Position numbers and translations under genes: made by a program. Below, one piece after another: positions 1 to 16,651 of a stretch of 64,000 nt of DNA. The notes beneath the pieces are model-generated. The model was not told where the DNA came from and made no database searches. It worked only from the letters and a program-made list of their open reading frames with translations. Numbering within the stretch: the first letter of the stretch is position 1; every line of letters starts with the position of its first letter. The stretch is from Bugula neritina (taxonomy: Eukaryota > Bryozoa > Gymnolaemata > Cheilostomatida > Bugulidae): assembly GCA_964035545.1 (NCBI GenBank), contig OZ037765.1, forward strand, positions 16,424,698-16,488,697, written 5' to 3'.

Positions 1-217
1 ACCGAACAACATCTAATCTTAACCTTGTTTTAATTATTCTGTTTATAAAACCTGTAGATGACAATAACTATTATGTTTATTATTGCTACTCCTAAACTTG
101 GTTGTATCACATTTTATACTGTTATAATCTCCTATGTGTATATATGTGTGTGTAGCACTCGAGTGCTTGTGCGTATATATGTATGTATATTTGCTAAATG
201 TCACAAATCTGCTTTAG

Positions 218-3200
218 GATGAAGAGAAGAGAATATCAGCAGTTATGGTTCGGAAGGAAGAAGATCGTAGAAGAGAGTTGCAGAAGATTTCAATAATGAA
301 GGTGGTATATACAGACTATCCCACTATGGGGTCTAAATATTATGTCAATATGAGAGGGGGGTGTATAAAAGAAGTTTGGTCAAGGGTTTCAGTGCAGCCT
401 ATTCGGCTAGTGTGGTTCAAATCTTTAGAATTTAGACCATAATTTTGTATTACGGGAAACTTGCTTGAAATTATATTTTTCATTGAGCTGCATTTATGTG
501 TTTTCTTGCATTGTTTAAATTTACATGTCATCATAATCTTAACAAATTGACATATTTTAGAGCAAAACTAAATTTATAATACTGAAGGTGAAGTCTGCTG
601 CAACTAAATACTATTCATTGTACCACTATTGTTTGTGATGTTCTTCCCAGCAACTGGCAAATAGACCAAATATTCTATGGCTGTTGAAATCTTTATTTTT
701 TCATAGAGCTTGGGCTTTTTAAACAAAGTGTTTAATTCAAACAACTTTGTATTTTATGTTAGTATAAAGGAATTGAAACACCAAGTATGACTGTTGCAAC
801 ACTAGGTATAAAATATGGCCAGTATAGTAATAAGAGATACTCACTAATGAAATATTTTTGACCTAAAATGTAACGTCTGAAAGGCCAGTTTAATAATGGT
901 AGTGCTCCTCTAACAGGTGCAGTAGAGAGATTTGTAAGCACACCGACTCACTTAGTAATAAGACTAATCATAGAGTCAGCAATCATAACTAGCTGTTTAG
1001 CAGCATCACACTGCTTTCTACTGATGCGGAGTTTGTAACTGGTGAGATGTATTGGTGAGATGTATTGGTGAGATATACTGGTGAGATATATTGGTGAGAT
1101 GTATTGGTGAGATATGTTGGCGAGCTGTGCTGCGGCTAACTATCAACAAAGGTGTTATGAAATTTTTGCAGAAACTGTTGCATTTCAAGTTTCAGGTTAA
1201 CAAACATCTTTGAAAACATTATGTGTGAAATGGCCATATAAACTTTGCTTGTAAAATTATTAAAATATAGTTAAATTATAGGTTTTTAATTCCTTTAAAC
1301 CAGATATAAAATGGTTTGTAAAGTTTTCTGTTCTCATAAAGAACACAACTCATATATAAAAGTAAAAATTTCAACATCTTTGAAATTAGCTGATCTCTCA
1401 CCCAAAATGTTGCTTTTATTTTTTAATACAACTGTTTGGCTCGCTATGGTTTGCAATTAATTGAAAATAAAAGTTTCTTTGGAGAACTGTTTTACTGTAG
1501 GATTACTTTAGATTTATAAATACACAAAGCTACTCGACTTTGTTTGGGTAACTTGATGTGACCCTCCAAGATGTCTTTATGCAGTACTCTAGGGTACCCT
1601 TATGTAGCCTTAAATTGTCATTGCATGTAGTCACTGTTCCCAGCTATTACCGTACCTCAAGGTTCCCATGCACATCGTTTTGCATCTGGATTTAAAATTC
1701 TCACTTGAAATGTTGTGTGCATTGTAGGCTATTAGTTAGTATTTAGTTTGCCGGATGTTGCTGTCTGAATTTATAGTATTAATCATGGCAGTAATAGTTC
1801 TCTTTTGGCCTATATTTTTTCTTAAATTTCAAAGTTTGTTGAATTAGATTGACAAGAAGCTACTTTTTAATACTACTAAAACATAAATAAATATTTAATT
1901 AGAGTTAATAACTAAGAATCAACTACTATCTTCTAATCAGGAAAAGAGAAAACAGGCAATAAACACAGCCAAGGAGCAGTGGGAGCTGATGCAGTCTACT
2001 CTGATGGGCAAGTCCAACAGACTGACTAAGATGCCAGAGATATATGCTAAACATATCTCAACTTATGATAATGTTACCACAAACCAGTCACCAGTGACTG
2101 CTGCTTCTACTACAGCAGTAGTTGATGAAGACTCCCTTGATGAGGCTTCTGGGTAAATGATCTCTGGTCTATAGTTACAGTTTGTGTTCATTTCCTCTTG
2201 CTAATTATCTAGACACGTTATTGAAAGTATTCTCCTGTGTAATTGTGACTTAAATTATGTACTGCTTGGCAGTCTTTTAATCACATCTGTGTATTTCTGT
2301 AATCATTGCAACTATAGGTTATATATATTTGTAAATGTTGAAATAAATGGTTGAAATCTATATAACTAAAATTTGGTTCAAATTTTGTTTTTGTAGAATG
2401 TAGTTACTGTGTTTTATTCTAGAACTGTTTTTGATTCCGAGGATTTGAGTAAAGTACACCAGGATCCACCGCCACAAGCTCATCTCAGCAGGGGAGCCCA
2501 CAACTATAACCGAGTTCCAGTGAAGATAAGATCTCACTCTGAGTCTAGGCCCATGCACCCCTCTACTGGCACTCGGCCAGATTTTCACGAGTAAGTTTCT
2601 ATATTATGAAAGTTGAAACTTTCACCAGACCTGTGTTTTCTGTAGCAAAGTATTTCTATTTATGATGCTACACAAATGCCATGCCAGGTGCTACTGGGCA
2701 GTCAGCTTGTAGTACAAATTATTTAGGTAAATTTGGAGAAGTTCTACAAATTGCTGATTTGTTTGTAGTTGGTAAATGTACTACAGAAATATTTGTGGGA
2801 CTTGAGGTCTATTATGCTCTCATGTGTGTATGTGAGCTTGCAATTGATGTTTGCTGTAGCATGGATTTATTGAATTAATATTTATTTTATTTATTTCTTT
2901 ATTTATCTTTCTTTTGATTTAGGAAAGATCTCTCATTGTAAGTTTTTACTACACTTGCATTTATATACTGCCACTTGAATTGCATCATGAGCTAGAACAA
3001 AGATGCTTATTGTGATTTGCTAAAATGTGTCTTTCTACACAACTGCACTATTCAATATTATTGAAAGTATTGGAATATCGGTAAATAATTTATATAAAAA
3101 AAACGATTTTTATTTCAACTTTTTGCATTGTTTTTATGTCCCCGTTGGTGATTTAAAATCTTCAAATTGTTATAAGCAACTTCCAATACATTTTTATAAA

Positions 3201-6200
3201 CTGCACTGTTTCTTATTCTTCACACAGCTTCATAGTAGTCTTTCAAAAAGTTGTTTGATTGGCTCATTGTTATATTATTGTTGTGTGCAATGGTCTTCAC
3301 TTTCGCTATTCTGCAGTCTGATTTATTGTTATTTGTTATAAATTTATTATTTACCTGCCACAAATACCTATCTAAATAAATGAATGAATATTTAAATTTT
3401 ATAAACTTTAAAATAACCATCAATTTAGTACGGAAAACATAAAAACACAAAATTTACAGTTTTTTGTGCTGTATTGTAAGTTGTTTTCTCTCTCTAGTTA
3501 CATAACCTTAGGAGGTTCAATTGCATCATGTTGAAATTTCTTTGTTTGAAAGCCTATAATTACTTTCTACTGATATTTAGTGTTCAACTAGTCAAAAAAT
3601 ATGTGAAGGTAAAATATTCAGGTAAATTTATATTTTTAAAATGAGATTTTCATGATTGTTTTACCGCACCAAATCCTACTTAGTTTGTTGTATCTGCAAT
3701 GGCCACATCTGCAGTTGTCAACAAACACTGTGTGCGAGATAGACTATACTTTATTTATTGAACTTCAATTTTGAACTGTAGCAGCTATTAGGTTAGTATA
3801 GTTATTTTATAATGTCTGTTGCAAATAGATCTTCTCTGCTGAAACTCCATCTACTTTTTGGTATGCAAACAGCATTTCATAACAGTCAATATGATTCTTA
3901 TCTTATAAACTGAGAAGTTGAGGATGCTATAGTAAAATTAAAACCTCTAGTTAGAGGTCAATGCTAGCTCTGAGCTTCAAATAATCTATTCCCTAGAATG
4001 CAGGTGTGCATTGCTATTTATAGCACCAGCTGTTAAATACAAGGTCTAAGATGGTGTAAGAGGTTAGTGATCTGAATTCACAGACACAGCTATCAAGTTT
4101 TATTTCTCTATTAGGCTTTGTCTTGACCAATCAATGTTTTTTTTATAATAGTAACAGTAAGAAACCTATTCTGGTCAAACCTTTTACTAAACCAGATGAA
4201 ATACATGGCGCTACCCATATACAGTCAGTCTACTGGATTTTCGTTTGATCTAGCAACCTAGGCTTTGACTAAAGCATTAATATTTGTGCATATTGTTGTG
4301 ACCAACAAAAGTTCTCAAGTTATTAATATTTAAGCCGTTATTAATATATAGGTTGTTATATAGGCTGTATTAATATTTTTACTGTTTTCATCAGTGGATT
4401 TGCTGCTAAGATTTGGGTCTTGAGTGAATTATTGATATTTTCATCAGTTTTAAGCAGGTTTTGTTGGCATGCTCTCTTACCATTGAATTAGTTCTACTAG
4501 GTTGAGATGGATAGTACTTTTCTTCAAATGTGAGTTGATCATATAGGACTGTTTTTGAGTCAATGTATACATTTTCTTAGCTATTCTAAGTAGCCCCACC
4601 CAATCTGCAGCCATGTATGTAGCCGCAAGAGCTCCAATGGGATGACTTGTTGAAGTTTTCAAAAGGCAGACGAGTTCTATTACCAGATTTTGGTGTTTTG
4701 AAACCTTCTGAGATGTTTTCTCTTTCAGCTGATAGTCACCAGCACAGCCCAATCAATGATAGTTTCTGCAACTACTACAACATGAAGCGTCCTAGCTTTG
4801 ATGACTCTATTGGCATTTATTTTAAAATCTCATAAAATCTTTATATTGGCATTTTTCACCAAGGATTCTACTGAGTGGTCAAACTAAATCTCGCTTCTAT
4901 GGAATTCAAATATTTTACACAAACTTCCAAAGACTTGTTGAAATAGCATGGTCATATTTTTTAAATATATTTGCCCTTCACTAACTTCTCGAATTCACTG
5001 ATTATATGCATTACAGTTTCATTCCTTGTAATACATCTCCAGCAATTCTTGCTGCCTTGTTCTTTCATTATGATCACCTTGTAACTGCTAGTAGGAAGTG
5101 CGTGAACCTAAGCAGCCAATAGCAGTCCTTCTGTTTCTTTTTTCAACTAACCAGATTTTACCCAGTTTACGAGTATGTGTTCAATTCTTCCACTCTTTTA
5201 ATGTATGGGCCATGTAGAGCCTTTTCTTTCCATCCATCAGTTCTCTCTACAATTATTTATTGCGTAGTTTTACCGTGGTTTTGCCCTTTAGGAAGTTGTG
5301 TAGTTTGATGTCTCCATCCATACATGTATTCTGACCAGCTGTGTTCTTCAACCCTTGCATGCATTCTTCAATCAACATCATACTTCTGCCACCTTCTCCC
5401 CTGCTAACATATAGCCTGTCCACATTTGCTGTTGGGTGGAGTGCCTGATTCATTGTCATAGCTCCCTTGTCTTTCCATCCATCTTTCTCGGCTCATCAAC
5501 AGTCCAGTGGGCTAGTCCAGTGGGCTAGTCCAGTGGGCTAGTCCAGTGGGCTAGTCCAGTGGGCTAGTCCAGTGGGCTAGTCCAGTGGGCTAGTCCAGCG
5601 GGCTAGTCCAGTGGGCTAGTCCTGTGGGCTAGTCCAGTTGTGTATTTTACTGTTGCAACTGCACGTTTGTTGCTTTTATGATAATCCCTCTATTCAATTA
5701 TTCAATTCTGACTTCAGAACTTTTTTTATTTGTCTAATAATACTCCTTCTTGATCTTATTCTTCATTTCTTACATTTATTCCATCTGTGTCTAGAATTCC
5801 AAATTACTTATATACCTCCATCATCAAGATCTTGGATTACTTGTCCTTTATTTTCTTTCCTTTTCTAATAAACTAATGTGGCACACTTCATTAAGCTAAG
5901 TTTCATTTCTGCATCTCTTGTGAAAATCCTGGCAGCTTGTTCGTCAATGTTTCCAGTTCTGGCTTAGATCCTCCATAGGTCATCTGTATATAGAAGATGG
6001 ATTGATTTTCATGTCTTGTTGAAAATTGTACTGGGACCTCTTCCCTTATTAGTGGAATGACTACGAAAGCAATCAGAAGATTATTTTTTTATTACTATAA
6101 AAATTATTATAAGTATTAGAGACAATCTACTAGCTAGCAGTTTTATGTAGTACTTATATATCTATAACTATGGCTCCTGGATGTATTGTCGTAAATTTTC

Positions 6201-9200
6201 AGTGACTTTCTTGCTGAGATGGCAGTTATATCGGTCTCTCGCTACAGTTTGTGCATTCTCGCCTTTTTTGCCTTCTAAAAAACAATTCAATTCCCTCAGC
6301 CATGGTGACTGCCTAAATTGACTATATACGTGCTGTTCAACTTCAACTGGAATGTTGTAATATTTCTAGGTATCAGAAGACAGGTCGTGGCCTGATGCAG
6401 TATGTATTGTGATCACCTCCCTTTACTCTCATACATGTGTTGGCTATGATCATTATCTGCTGTTGTCTATGTTATTGTGAATATAAGTTGAAAAAATCGA
6501 TTGTTTATTTTGGATCGTGAAACGTTCATACCGTCGTGTCAGGTGTCTCAGAACCCAATATATGTATGTGTGGCCCTTATTTATTAGTTCACCCTTTCGT
6601 TGCTGTGTTATCACATTCATCTTTTACTTTTGTTATAAAACCCCTAATTTATTTATTCATCTGTAAGATAATGAAATTTCGTTACCCATGAAAGAAGTCA
6701 GGTTCTTTTGGAATGAGATGCTGTTATTTCAACCTTATTACAGTTGTTTTGTATTGTATTTCATTTATTTATGTTCAGTACACAAATGGTAAATCTTATG
6801 CCAAAGCATGTCACTATCTCTCATGCTTATCTGCAACCACTAAATTCATGAAATGAAACTAGAAATGTTGGAAAATATTACTATGCAATCTTAGTTGACA
6901 TTGGAAATTTAGCTATCTCGATCACAATAGTTATACTCTATTCCAGAGTTCACATGTTGTTTTGGTACAGGAAACCAGCCTCGAGAGTTACTTTTGATCA
7001 CTCAAAAACAATATTAGTGTAATATTTTGCCTACAGTGAGGTGTGAACAGCATAGCACCAACTGCACCCATTTTTATCCACCGCACTGGTGTACCAACCC
7101 TCAGAAGAGTAGGTTCAACTGGTGACCTAATTTCACAGGTCTAGTGGTAGCTCTGTGTGGTGTGGTAGCGTGCTGTACAGTCTAAATCTCACTGCAACCA
7201 CAGTTATTTGCGAGTTTTATCATATTCGATTAGCATTACACTTTCTAATTTCAAAGTCATTCTATACTTCATAACTTTTTTTAAAAAATGTGTGCTGTTA
7301 TTTACAGTAGAGGAAATGGACTAGCTGAATTAGACGGTGACACTCTCACTTGTTATGGCCCAGGATCAGTAGAAAGTCTAGACAAAAATTGGGGCATTCA
7401 GGCTGCTGGTGCTGTCACTAATATTGTCTTCAAATTTATTGAGTATGGAGATATTGTGTCTAAAGCATTCAACAAAATACGCAGTAAATTTCCCTCAGCA
7501 AATGTAAGCTATTACAATTGTTATAAGGATATTTGATTTGCTAAATTAAAATTGAATTGGATTTTGTTATTAAACAGACTATAATATTTTGTTTTAAAAA
7601 TTAATTCTTTTTTGTTTGATTTGTATTTTGTAGACTTATGAGTTTATGGCTAACAATATACATAGTTTGCAGCAAATCAATGCGCTGTCACAGATACGCA
7701 AGATTGAGAGTCTCACTATCTGTGAAGAAGGAAACCCTGTTACACAGATTTCAGTCTGGAAACATTACACTCTCTTTAGACTTTCTCACATGTCTATCAA
7801 GTCACTCAATGGCAAAGAGGTCTGTTATTCGAAAGGCAACTATTACTAGTGATGCAGCAGTCATGTTTGTTACAGAACAAACATGATCACTGGTATAAAT
7901 CTATGCTATTCATTCCCTTATTCAACTTGCCCAGTTGAAGCATGGGAAATTCTCTTAGTAATGACTTTGGAAATGTGAAAGCGACTCCTACCCTAAAATC
8001 TGCACATTTTGTGCAGCTATTGCTACTAACATTTTTGGTGATATCCATTGCATGTGGCAGCACATTGCATTGGAACGAGTATATCTGAGCTGACTTAGTT
8101 TTCAAAATAATGGCCAAAATAAGTGATTATAGAAATTCTCAGAGATAGAAATTTGTCATATTATTATGTTGTTGAGAACATTATTGATTATTACACAACA
8201 TCCATCGGTTATTGACCTTTTCATTACTTCATACTTTACTGATAATATTATGCAGGTTACAGCTGAAGATATTTTAATGGCTGAAAAGCTCTTTGGTGCT
8301 GTTAGTCAGAAAGCGGCTGAATATCTTCCAAATTTCAGACTTTTGTCATTACTCCCAGAAACTAGGTATTTATGAAGCTTAGATTTATACTAATTTACTT
8401 TTTATGGGTGCTGTAACATGTTCATTTTAACAGCTTGCCAAACGCACTTATTGCACCTCACACCTGTTACATTCATGTTTTTATGTAGCTCATGCAAATG
8501 TTGGCAATACTTCTTGCACTATTCCCTTCCCTACCTCTTCTTTGCTACATAAACTATTGTTTATTTCATGTTGATTCTGTGAAAAACTAATTTGGTTGTT
8601 GCATTTTGCTGTTCAGAAAAAAACAGGTACTTGCTGAAGAAAAAAGTAAGAATTCCAATACAATTTGTGCTCAAGAAGACAGCAAAGCCTATGGCAGTGA
8701 GAGTTCTGTTAAAGCTGTTCTCTCCTATTCTACTATTGAACAAGCACTTCAGGCACAGATTGTAAGTAGAACTGCCAGCATGTAATTAAATACCTCTACA
8801 TTTGCCAACCACTTGACATTTATTTATAAGTAGATAACCAACAGCCCTATACTTCTCTTTTCAAGATGTCTTAAAAATAGGCTTTCCGGGGAAAAATATT
8901 ATTTCTAGAAATTATTGAAAATAGTTTGTGGTTCATTTTTAATTCATAAAATAACTGGACATGTTAGCTTGTGAATTAAATTTAAGATGGCAGTATTTGC
9001 TAATAAGACTGTAGTAAAGCTACCTGGAATGCTACCTTTATTGTGGTTGATAACTTTAAGATCCTTGAGGTGTGGCCACATTGAGACATTTTTCTGAAAA
9101 CACATGGTTAATCAAGAAAGCCATCTCCAAAATGAACAAATGTCAGACACCATGAGACTGCAACATTTTTTCTGACAAAGTATGTGTATTCAAGAGGAGT

Positions 9201-9961
9201 AAAGGAATGTTTTGTATGCCATTTGCTAAATTATGTTTATAGTTGGTCTTGTAAAGAAATGTGCTGGTTTGCAAATAAATACCTAATATCAATTAGTCAA
9301 CCAGATTATGCCAGTTTTGAAGACATCTGTTCATCAAGTCCTATTTATTTTGCAAATTATACTGCATTTAGCTTCATGCTAATTGTTCACAGGAATATTG
9401 TCAAAATAGTATCTTTAAAGTTAGGGCAAATTACCTATTTTATTGTTGTGAATGGCCAAAACAATTCAAAAATGTGTTCTTATACAAAAAAAGTCCAGAG
9501 ACTAAATTATGAATGATTTAATCAAAAATAGTTTCTATACTCTTCCATAGTTACCATGGTCATGAGCTTGATCGCTGTTATCATCAACTTTTTATAAGCT
9601 AGCTGAGCAATCGTAATACCTTTGGATTCAGTGAAAACAAGCATTGCAATATTACAGTATTTAAAGTATTCTTAGATTTTCACAAAAGCATTCAAATACT
9701 AAGACACTCTGCAACATGTCAATGCTCATTATTATCTTTAAAATATTTCAGGACTACACGGCCAAGAAAAGGCTTGCCAGGGAGCTGGTACAGTCTATAG
9801 CTAAGAGTACCTCTGCAGTTGATCAAGTCACAGCTAAGCTGAACAACTCTTGGGAAAAATCCTTTACCAAACGTGTGCAGGCTATGTGCATTGAGATGTT
9901 GAGTAGTGAAAACTATTCCAAATTGAAGATGGATAATTACCAAGTTTTAGAGCACACTTGA
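218..9961 (+). CDS. LRRC49: LRRC49-like protein, C-terminal half (5' part off the window)
   Basis: Exons read: 218-301, 1941-2152, 2423-2590, 2923-2937 (tentative 15-bp microexon), 7308-7503, 7634-7819, 8256-8365, 8617-8761, 9752-9961, ending in TGA. Phases agree throughout and junctions carry AG acceptors and GT donors. The protein starts in a charged coiled-coil stretch (DEEKRISAVMVRKEEDRRRE), passes a polar linker, then enters the region diagnostic of LRRC49: ELDGDTL, YGPGSVESLDKNW, RLSHMSIKSLNG, MAEKLFG and RKKQ. From family knowledge, LRRC49 has N-terminal leucine-rich repeats and belongs to the tubulin polyglutamylase complex acting on microtubules and cilia; the repeats must lie left of the window. 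The link between the microexon and exon 7308 is the weakest junction, because a further small exon could hide in the 4.4 kb intron. Family identity is by recall of the vertebrate protein, not by a search. Confidence 0.88.
1038..1130. repeat. 14-bp minisatellite, about 6 copies
   Basis: Head-to-tail copies of TGGTGAGATGTATT with small variants (ATACT, ATATT, ATGTT) lie in the first LRRC49 intron. No coding or splice role is visible. Confidence 0.85.
4480..6420 (-). pseudogene. Eroded non-LTR retrotransposon (LINE), RT and C-terminal part
   Basis: Read on the minus strand, broken frames keep the order of a LINE ORF2 3' half. Near 6.0 kb is the RT palm motif YTDD. Near 5.85 kb a GMEFGLDKC-like block survives as MKLSLMKCA. 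At 5459-5340 comes an ALHPTANVDRLYVSRGEGGR block, the usual LINE ALHPRSDVDRLY...GGRG signature. Near 5.0 kb is an ETVMHI segment of a zinc-knuckle-like region. At 4752-4477 is the conserved C-terminal tail (KVSKHQNLVIEL, then PIGALA). Stops and frameshifts are frequent, so it is dead. It lies inside the large LRRC49 intron, antisense to the gene, and is interrupted by a 13-bp minisatellite. The LINE clade was not assigned. Confidence 0.8.
5501..5638. repeat. 13-bp minisatellite, about 10.6 copies
   Basis: Near-perfect head-to-tail copies of AGTCCAGTGGGCT, with only three or so variant bases, sit inside the eroded LINE. The uniformity suggests recent expansion. Confidence 0.95.
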
Positions 9962-9994
9962 TAGTTTTGTTTTAGGATTCATCATTTTCTTATG

Positions 9995-10000
9995 AATAAA
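9995..10000 (+). terminator. LRRC49 polyadenylation signal
   Basis: A canonical AATAAA lies 34 bases after the TGA stop, giving a very short 3' UTR. The stretch from here to about 10.6 kb is AT-rich and shows no gene. Confidence 0.75.
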
Positions 10001-10611
10001 TTTTATTTTGAAAATTTAGCATCTTTTGACCAACCTCTGCAGACTACAATTCTCCAAAATATTCTAGATTATTTTATTGAGGTAGATAAAGTTGTTAAGA
10101 ATTGATTTGGGAATGAATGATATTTATATTTTTATGTTAGAGATTGCAGATTTTTGGATTTTCTACTGAGCACATGTATTGATTGTATCCACTGTGTAAC
10201 TTGGAAAGTTCATAGAATATTTATTAATAGGGATCATTTTACAGCTATATAATTTTAAAATTTCAGGTTTTTTAGTTCCAATAGTTTGTACTTATAAAGA
10301 ATTGTAATTAATAATTACACTGCAAAAGCAAGACATTTTACTCTTAAAATTTAGCATGTTCAGTATTATCAAAACTATTTCTCTTACAATTTTCTAAGTT
10401 CACCGATTTACATGTTCACAAAGAATCATTTTCTACATTATGTAAAAGCATTTTTCTCAGATGCCAAATGCTTATCTAAACTGACTTGCAACTATAGGCT
10501 TGCATTTACATCTGTTATTTAGGTATGTGCTATATAAGTTATCAGAGATGATTATTGGCAATGAACATAATATTCATTTAACATTACACACAAGTCAGTT
10601 AAGGTTGCAGC

Positions 10612-10617
10612 TTTATT
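10612..10617 (-). terminator. Candidate REEP polyadenylation signal
   Basis: TTTATT on the plus strand reads AATAAA on the minus strand, about 550 bases past the REEP stop. With the LRRC49 signal at 10.0 kb it leaves about 600 bases between the two convergent transcripts. Chosen by position only. Confidence 0.4.
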
Positions 10618-11168
10618 AGAATCTCTAGCTTACAGCAATAGTTATATTCATTAATGACATGAGAGTTGAACAATTATGTACAAAACATTTCAAAATAAAA
10701 CTACAATGTTATATATCAAAGAGTTACATATTAAAATAAGTAATATATTATAAATGGAAGTCAAAACATAGAAAAATATTTGACACCAAGAAAAGTGTTG
10801 ACTACAGACATAATAGGATATTTCAAATGGTAGTAACATTGATGTGTACATGTTAATGAATTAGCTTGTCCACCCTGTTAAAGCTACTACATATAGCTTA
10901 GTTCTAGCTAGATGGACAGGGTAGTGTTTCTACTACTACACTTTAGTTAAGGTATAAGCAACAGATAAGGGAAAAAGCTTAATGTAACACCAATAATATG
11001 ATTGCACATAAATATTCACTCTGAAATAAACGGGGAAATTGTGTAATTAATAAAGTTGTTGGCTTAAGCAAGAGAGATATTTTCTGCAAACTTTGGAAAA
11101 AAAGTATAAAATATTATATTGGGTGAAGTAAGCCTGCTGCAATCACCACGAAACGGCGAAGTCTGCAT

Positions 11169-15488
<4,320 letters not shown>

Positions 15489-15679
15489 TTTTAATTTGCC
15501 AACAGTGCAACAGACTAAATTATCAAGGCCACTGAGTACTGACTGCCAACAAGCGATCTCGTCCAGCAAAAAGGAACTGGTTTGCAGATGGTGTCAAATT
15601 TGTCGGCATCAAATGCGTGGAAAAAACCTAATTCGAAGTATAACAATGCCGGTATATTACACAGTGATCTTATCTAGTA
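15489..15679 (-). promoter_or_regulatory. Short upstream region of the REEP gene
   Basis: Only about 190 bases separate the REEP start codon from the target duplication of the hAT-like element. No TATA box is evident. The transposon end therefore probably lies within or next to the core promoter or 5' UTR. Confidence 0.35.
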
Positions 15680-15687
15680 GAATAGAT

Positions 15688-16125
15688 CAGTGTGGTATAT
15701 TAAGAGTGTTGCCATTAGCAAATCTTACGGAATCATATGGGCGCCATTATGCCGAGATTGGTACCGCGAGTTTATATAAGTTATAAGGGAAAAATTTTGC
15801 CACTTTTGTTATTTTATTTTTTTTCTATTTTATGTGTAAATCTTTTTTAAGTTTTTTTATTGGTAAAGTTTTTAAACACATTTTTAATGCACATAAAATT
15901 AAAAGAAAAATTAAAACTCAATCATGCACATAAATACAAAGCTATAAAGTTCAAGCTTCGCTGTGATTTTAATGTGAATATGAATTGAATAATGCTTGCA
16001 ATAACCATTATACACAAAATACGTTACAGTTGCTATAAATGTAAGACTAGTTAATTGGATGCAAATAAGCACGGTAATACTACTTAATTTATGCTATTTT
16101 TGAATTTTGTAGTAAATATTTGGCA
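15688..16125 (+). repeat. Left arm of the hAT-like element
   Basis: Matches the reverse complement of 21823-22250 almost base for base in its inner two thirds (for example GCTTGCAATAACCATT and GTTACAGTTGCTATAAATG in both). The match is looser between the first 24 bases and the GTTTATATAAGTTATAA block. Confidence 0.9.
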
Positions 16126-16129
16126 TGTA

Positions 16130-16213
<84 letters not shown>

Positions 16214-16216
16214 TAT
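16126..16216. repeat. AT microsatellite, left side of the gypsy insertion
   Basis: Almost pure (TA)n. This is the core of the hAT-like element and the target into which the LTR retrotransposon inserted. Confidence 0.95.
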
Positions 16217-16543
16217 TGTTATATTATTATGTGTCTTTTGTTTATCACTAATTACGGACTAGCGAGATGCTACGTTATAATGTCATGTGCATTTGTTTAT
16301 TAAAATACATATTGGGTCAAGGACGAACGAGAGACTACGAGATGAAAGATGTCAGCCTACAGTAGATAAACACGCCGATAGACTTTGTGATAAAATAATT
16401 ATAAATCAGTACTATACTTTTGGTCCTTGTATTTCCCCTGGCCGGCCAGACCCCACTTTATTGTTTTTCGATACTTCAATGTCATGCCTACATACTTCGA
16501 GTAACTCTCAGGTAATTATATACTCACTATACTTAATGTTTCA
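16217..16543 (+). repeat. 5' LTR (327 bp)
   Basis: TGTTATATTATTATGTG... to ...CTTAATGTTTCA. It reads the same as 20718-21044. Confidence 0.97.
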
Positions 16544-16560
16544 TGGTGGCAGCTAGATCG
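16544..16560 (+). other. Primer-binding site
   Basis: TGGTGGCAGC starts at the base after the 5' LTR, as expected for pairing to a tRNA 3' CCA end. The priming tRNA was not identified. Confidence 0.7.
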
Positions 16561-16651
16561 TACTCGCACCCTGCTTTGCCACTGGAGTGGTGATTGTTTA
16601 GCTTTTAGTTGTTTGTTGTTGTGGACTGTGTTGGTCTGCCTTGGAGCTGTC

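Noticed and set aside
5501-5638. Possible CRISPR-like array
   Set aside because: The units are 13 bases head-to-tail with no spacers, in a eukaryotic intron: a minisatellite.
7888-8117. Minus-strand open frame next to LRRC49 exons
   Set aside because: It is antisense to an LRRC49 intron with no recognisable protein features.
9184-9516. Plus-strand open frame of 110 codons in the last LRRC49 intron
   Set aside because: No domain, no splice logic linking it to LRRC49, and AT-rich random composition.
16287-16556. Open frame in each LTR starting HLFIKIHIGSRT
   Set aside because: It exists in both LTRs only because they are identical repeats. It has no known domain and overlaps the LTR end and primer site.
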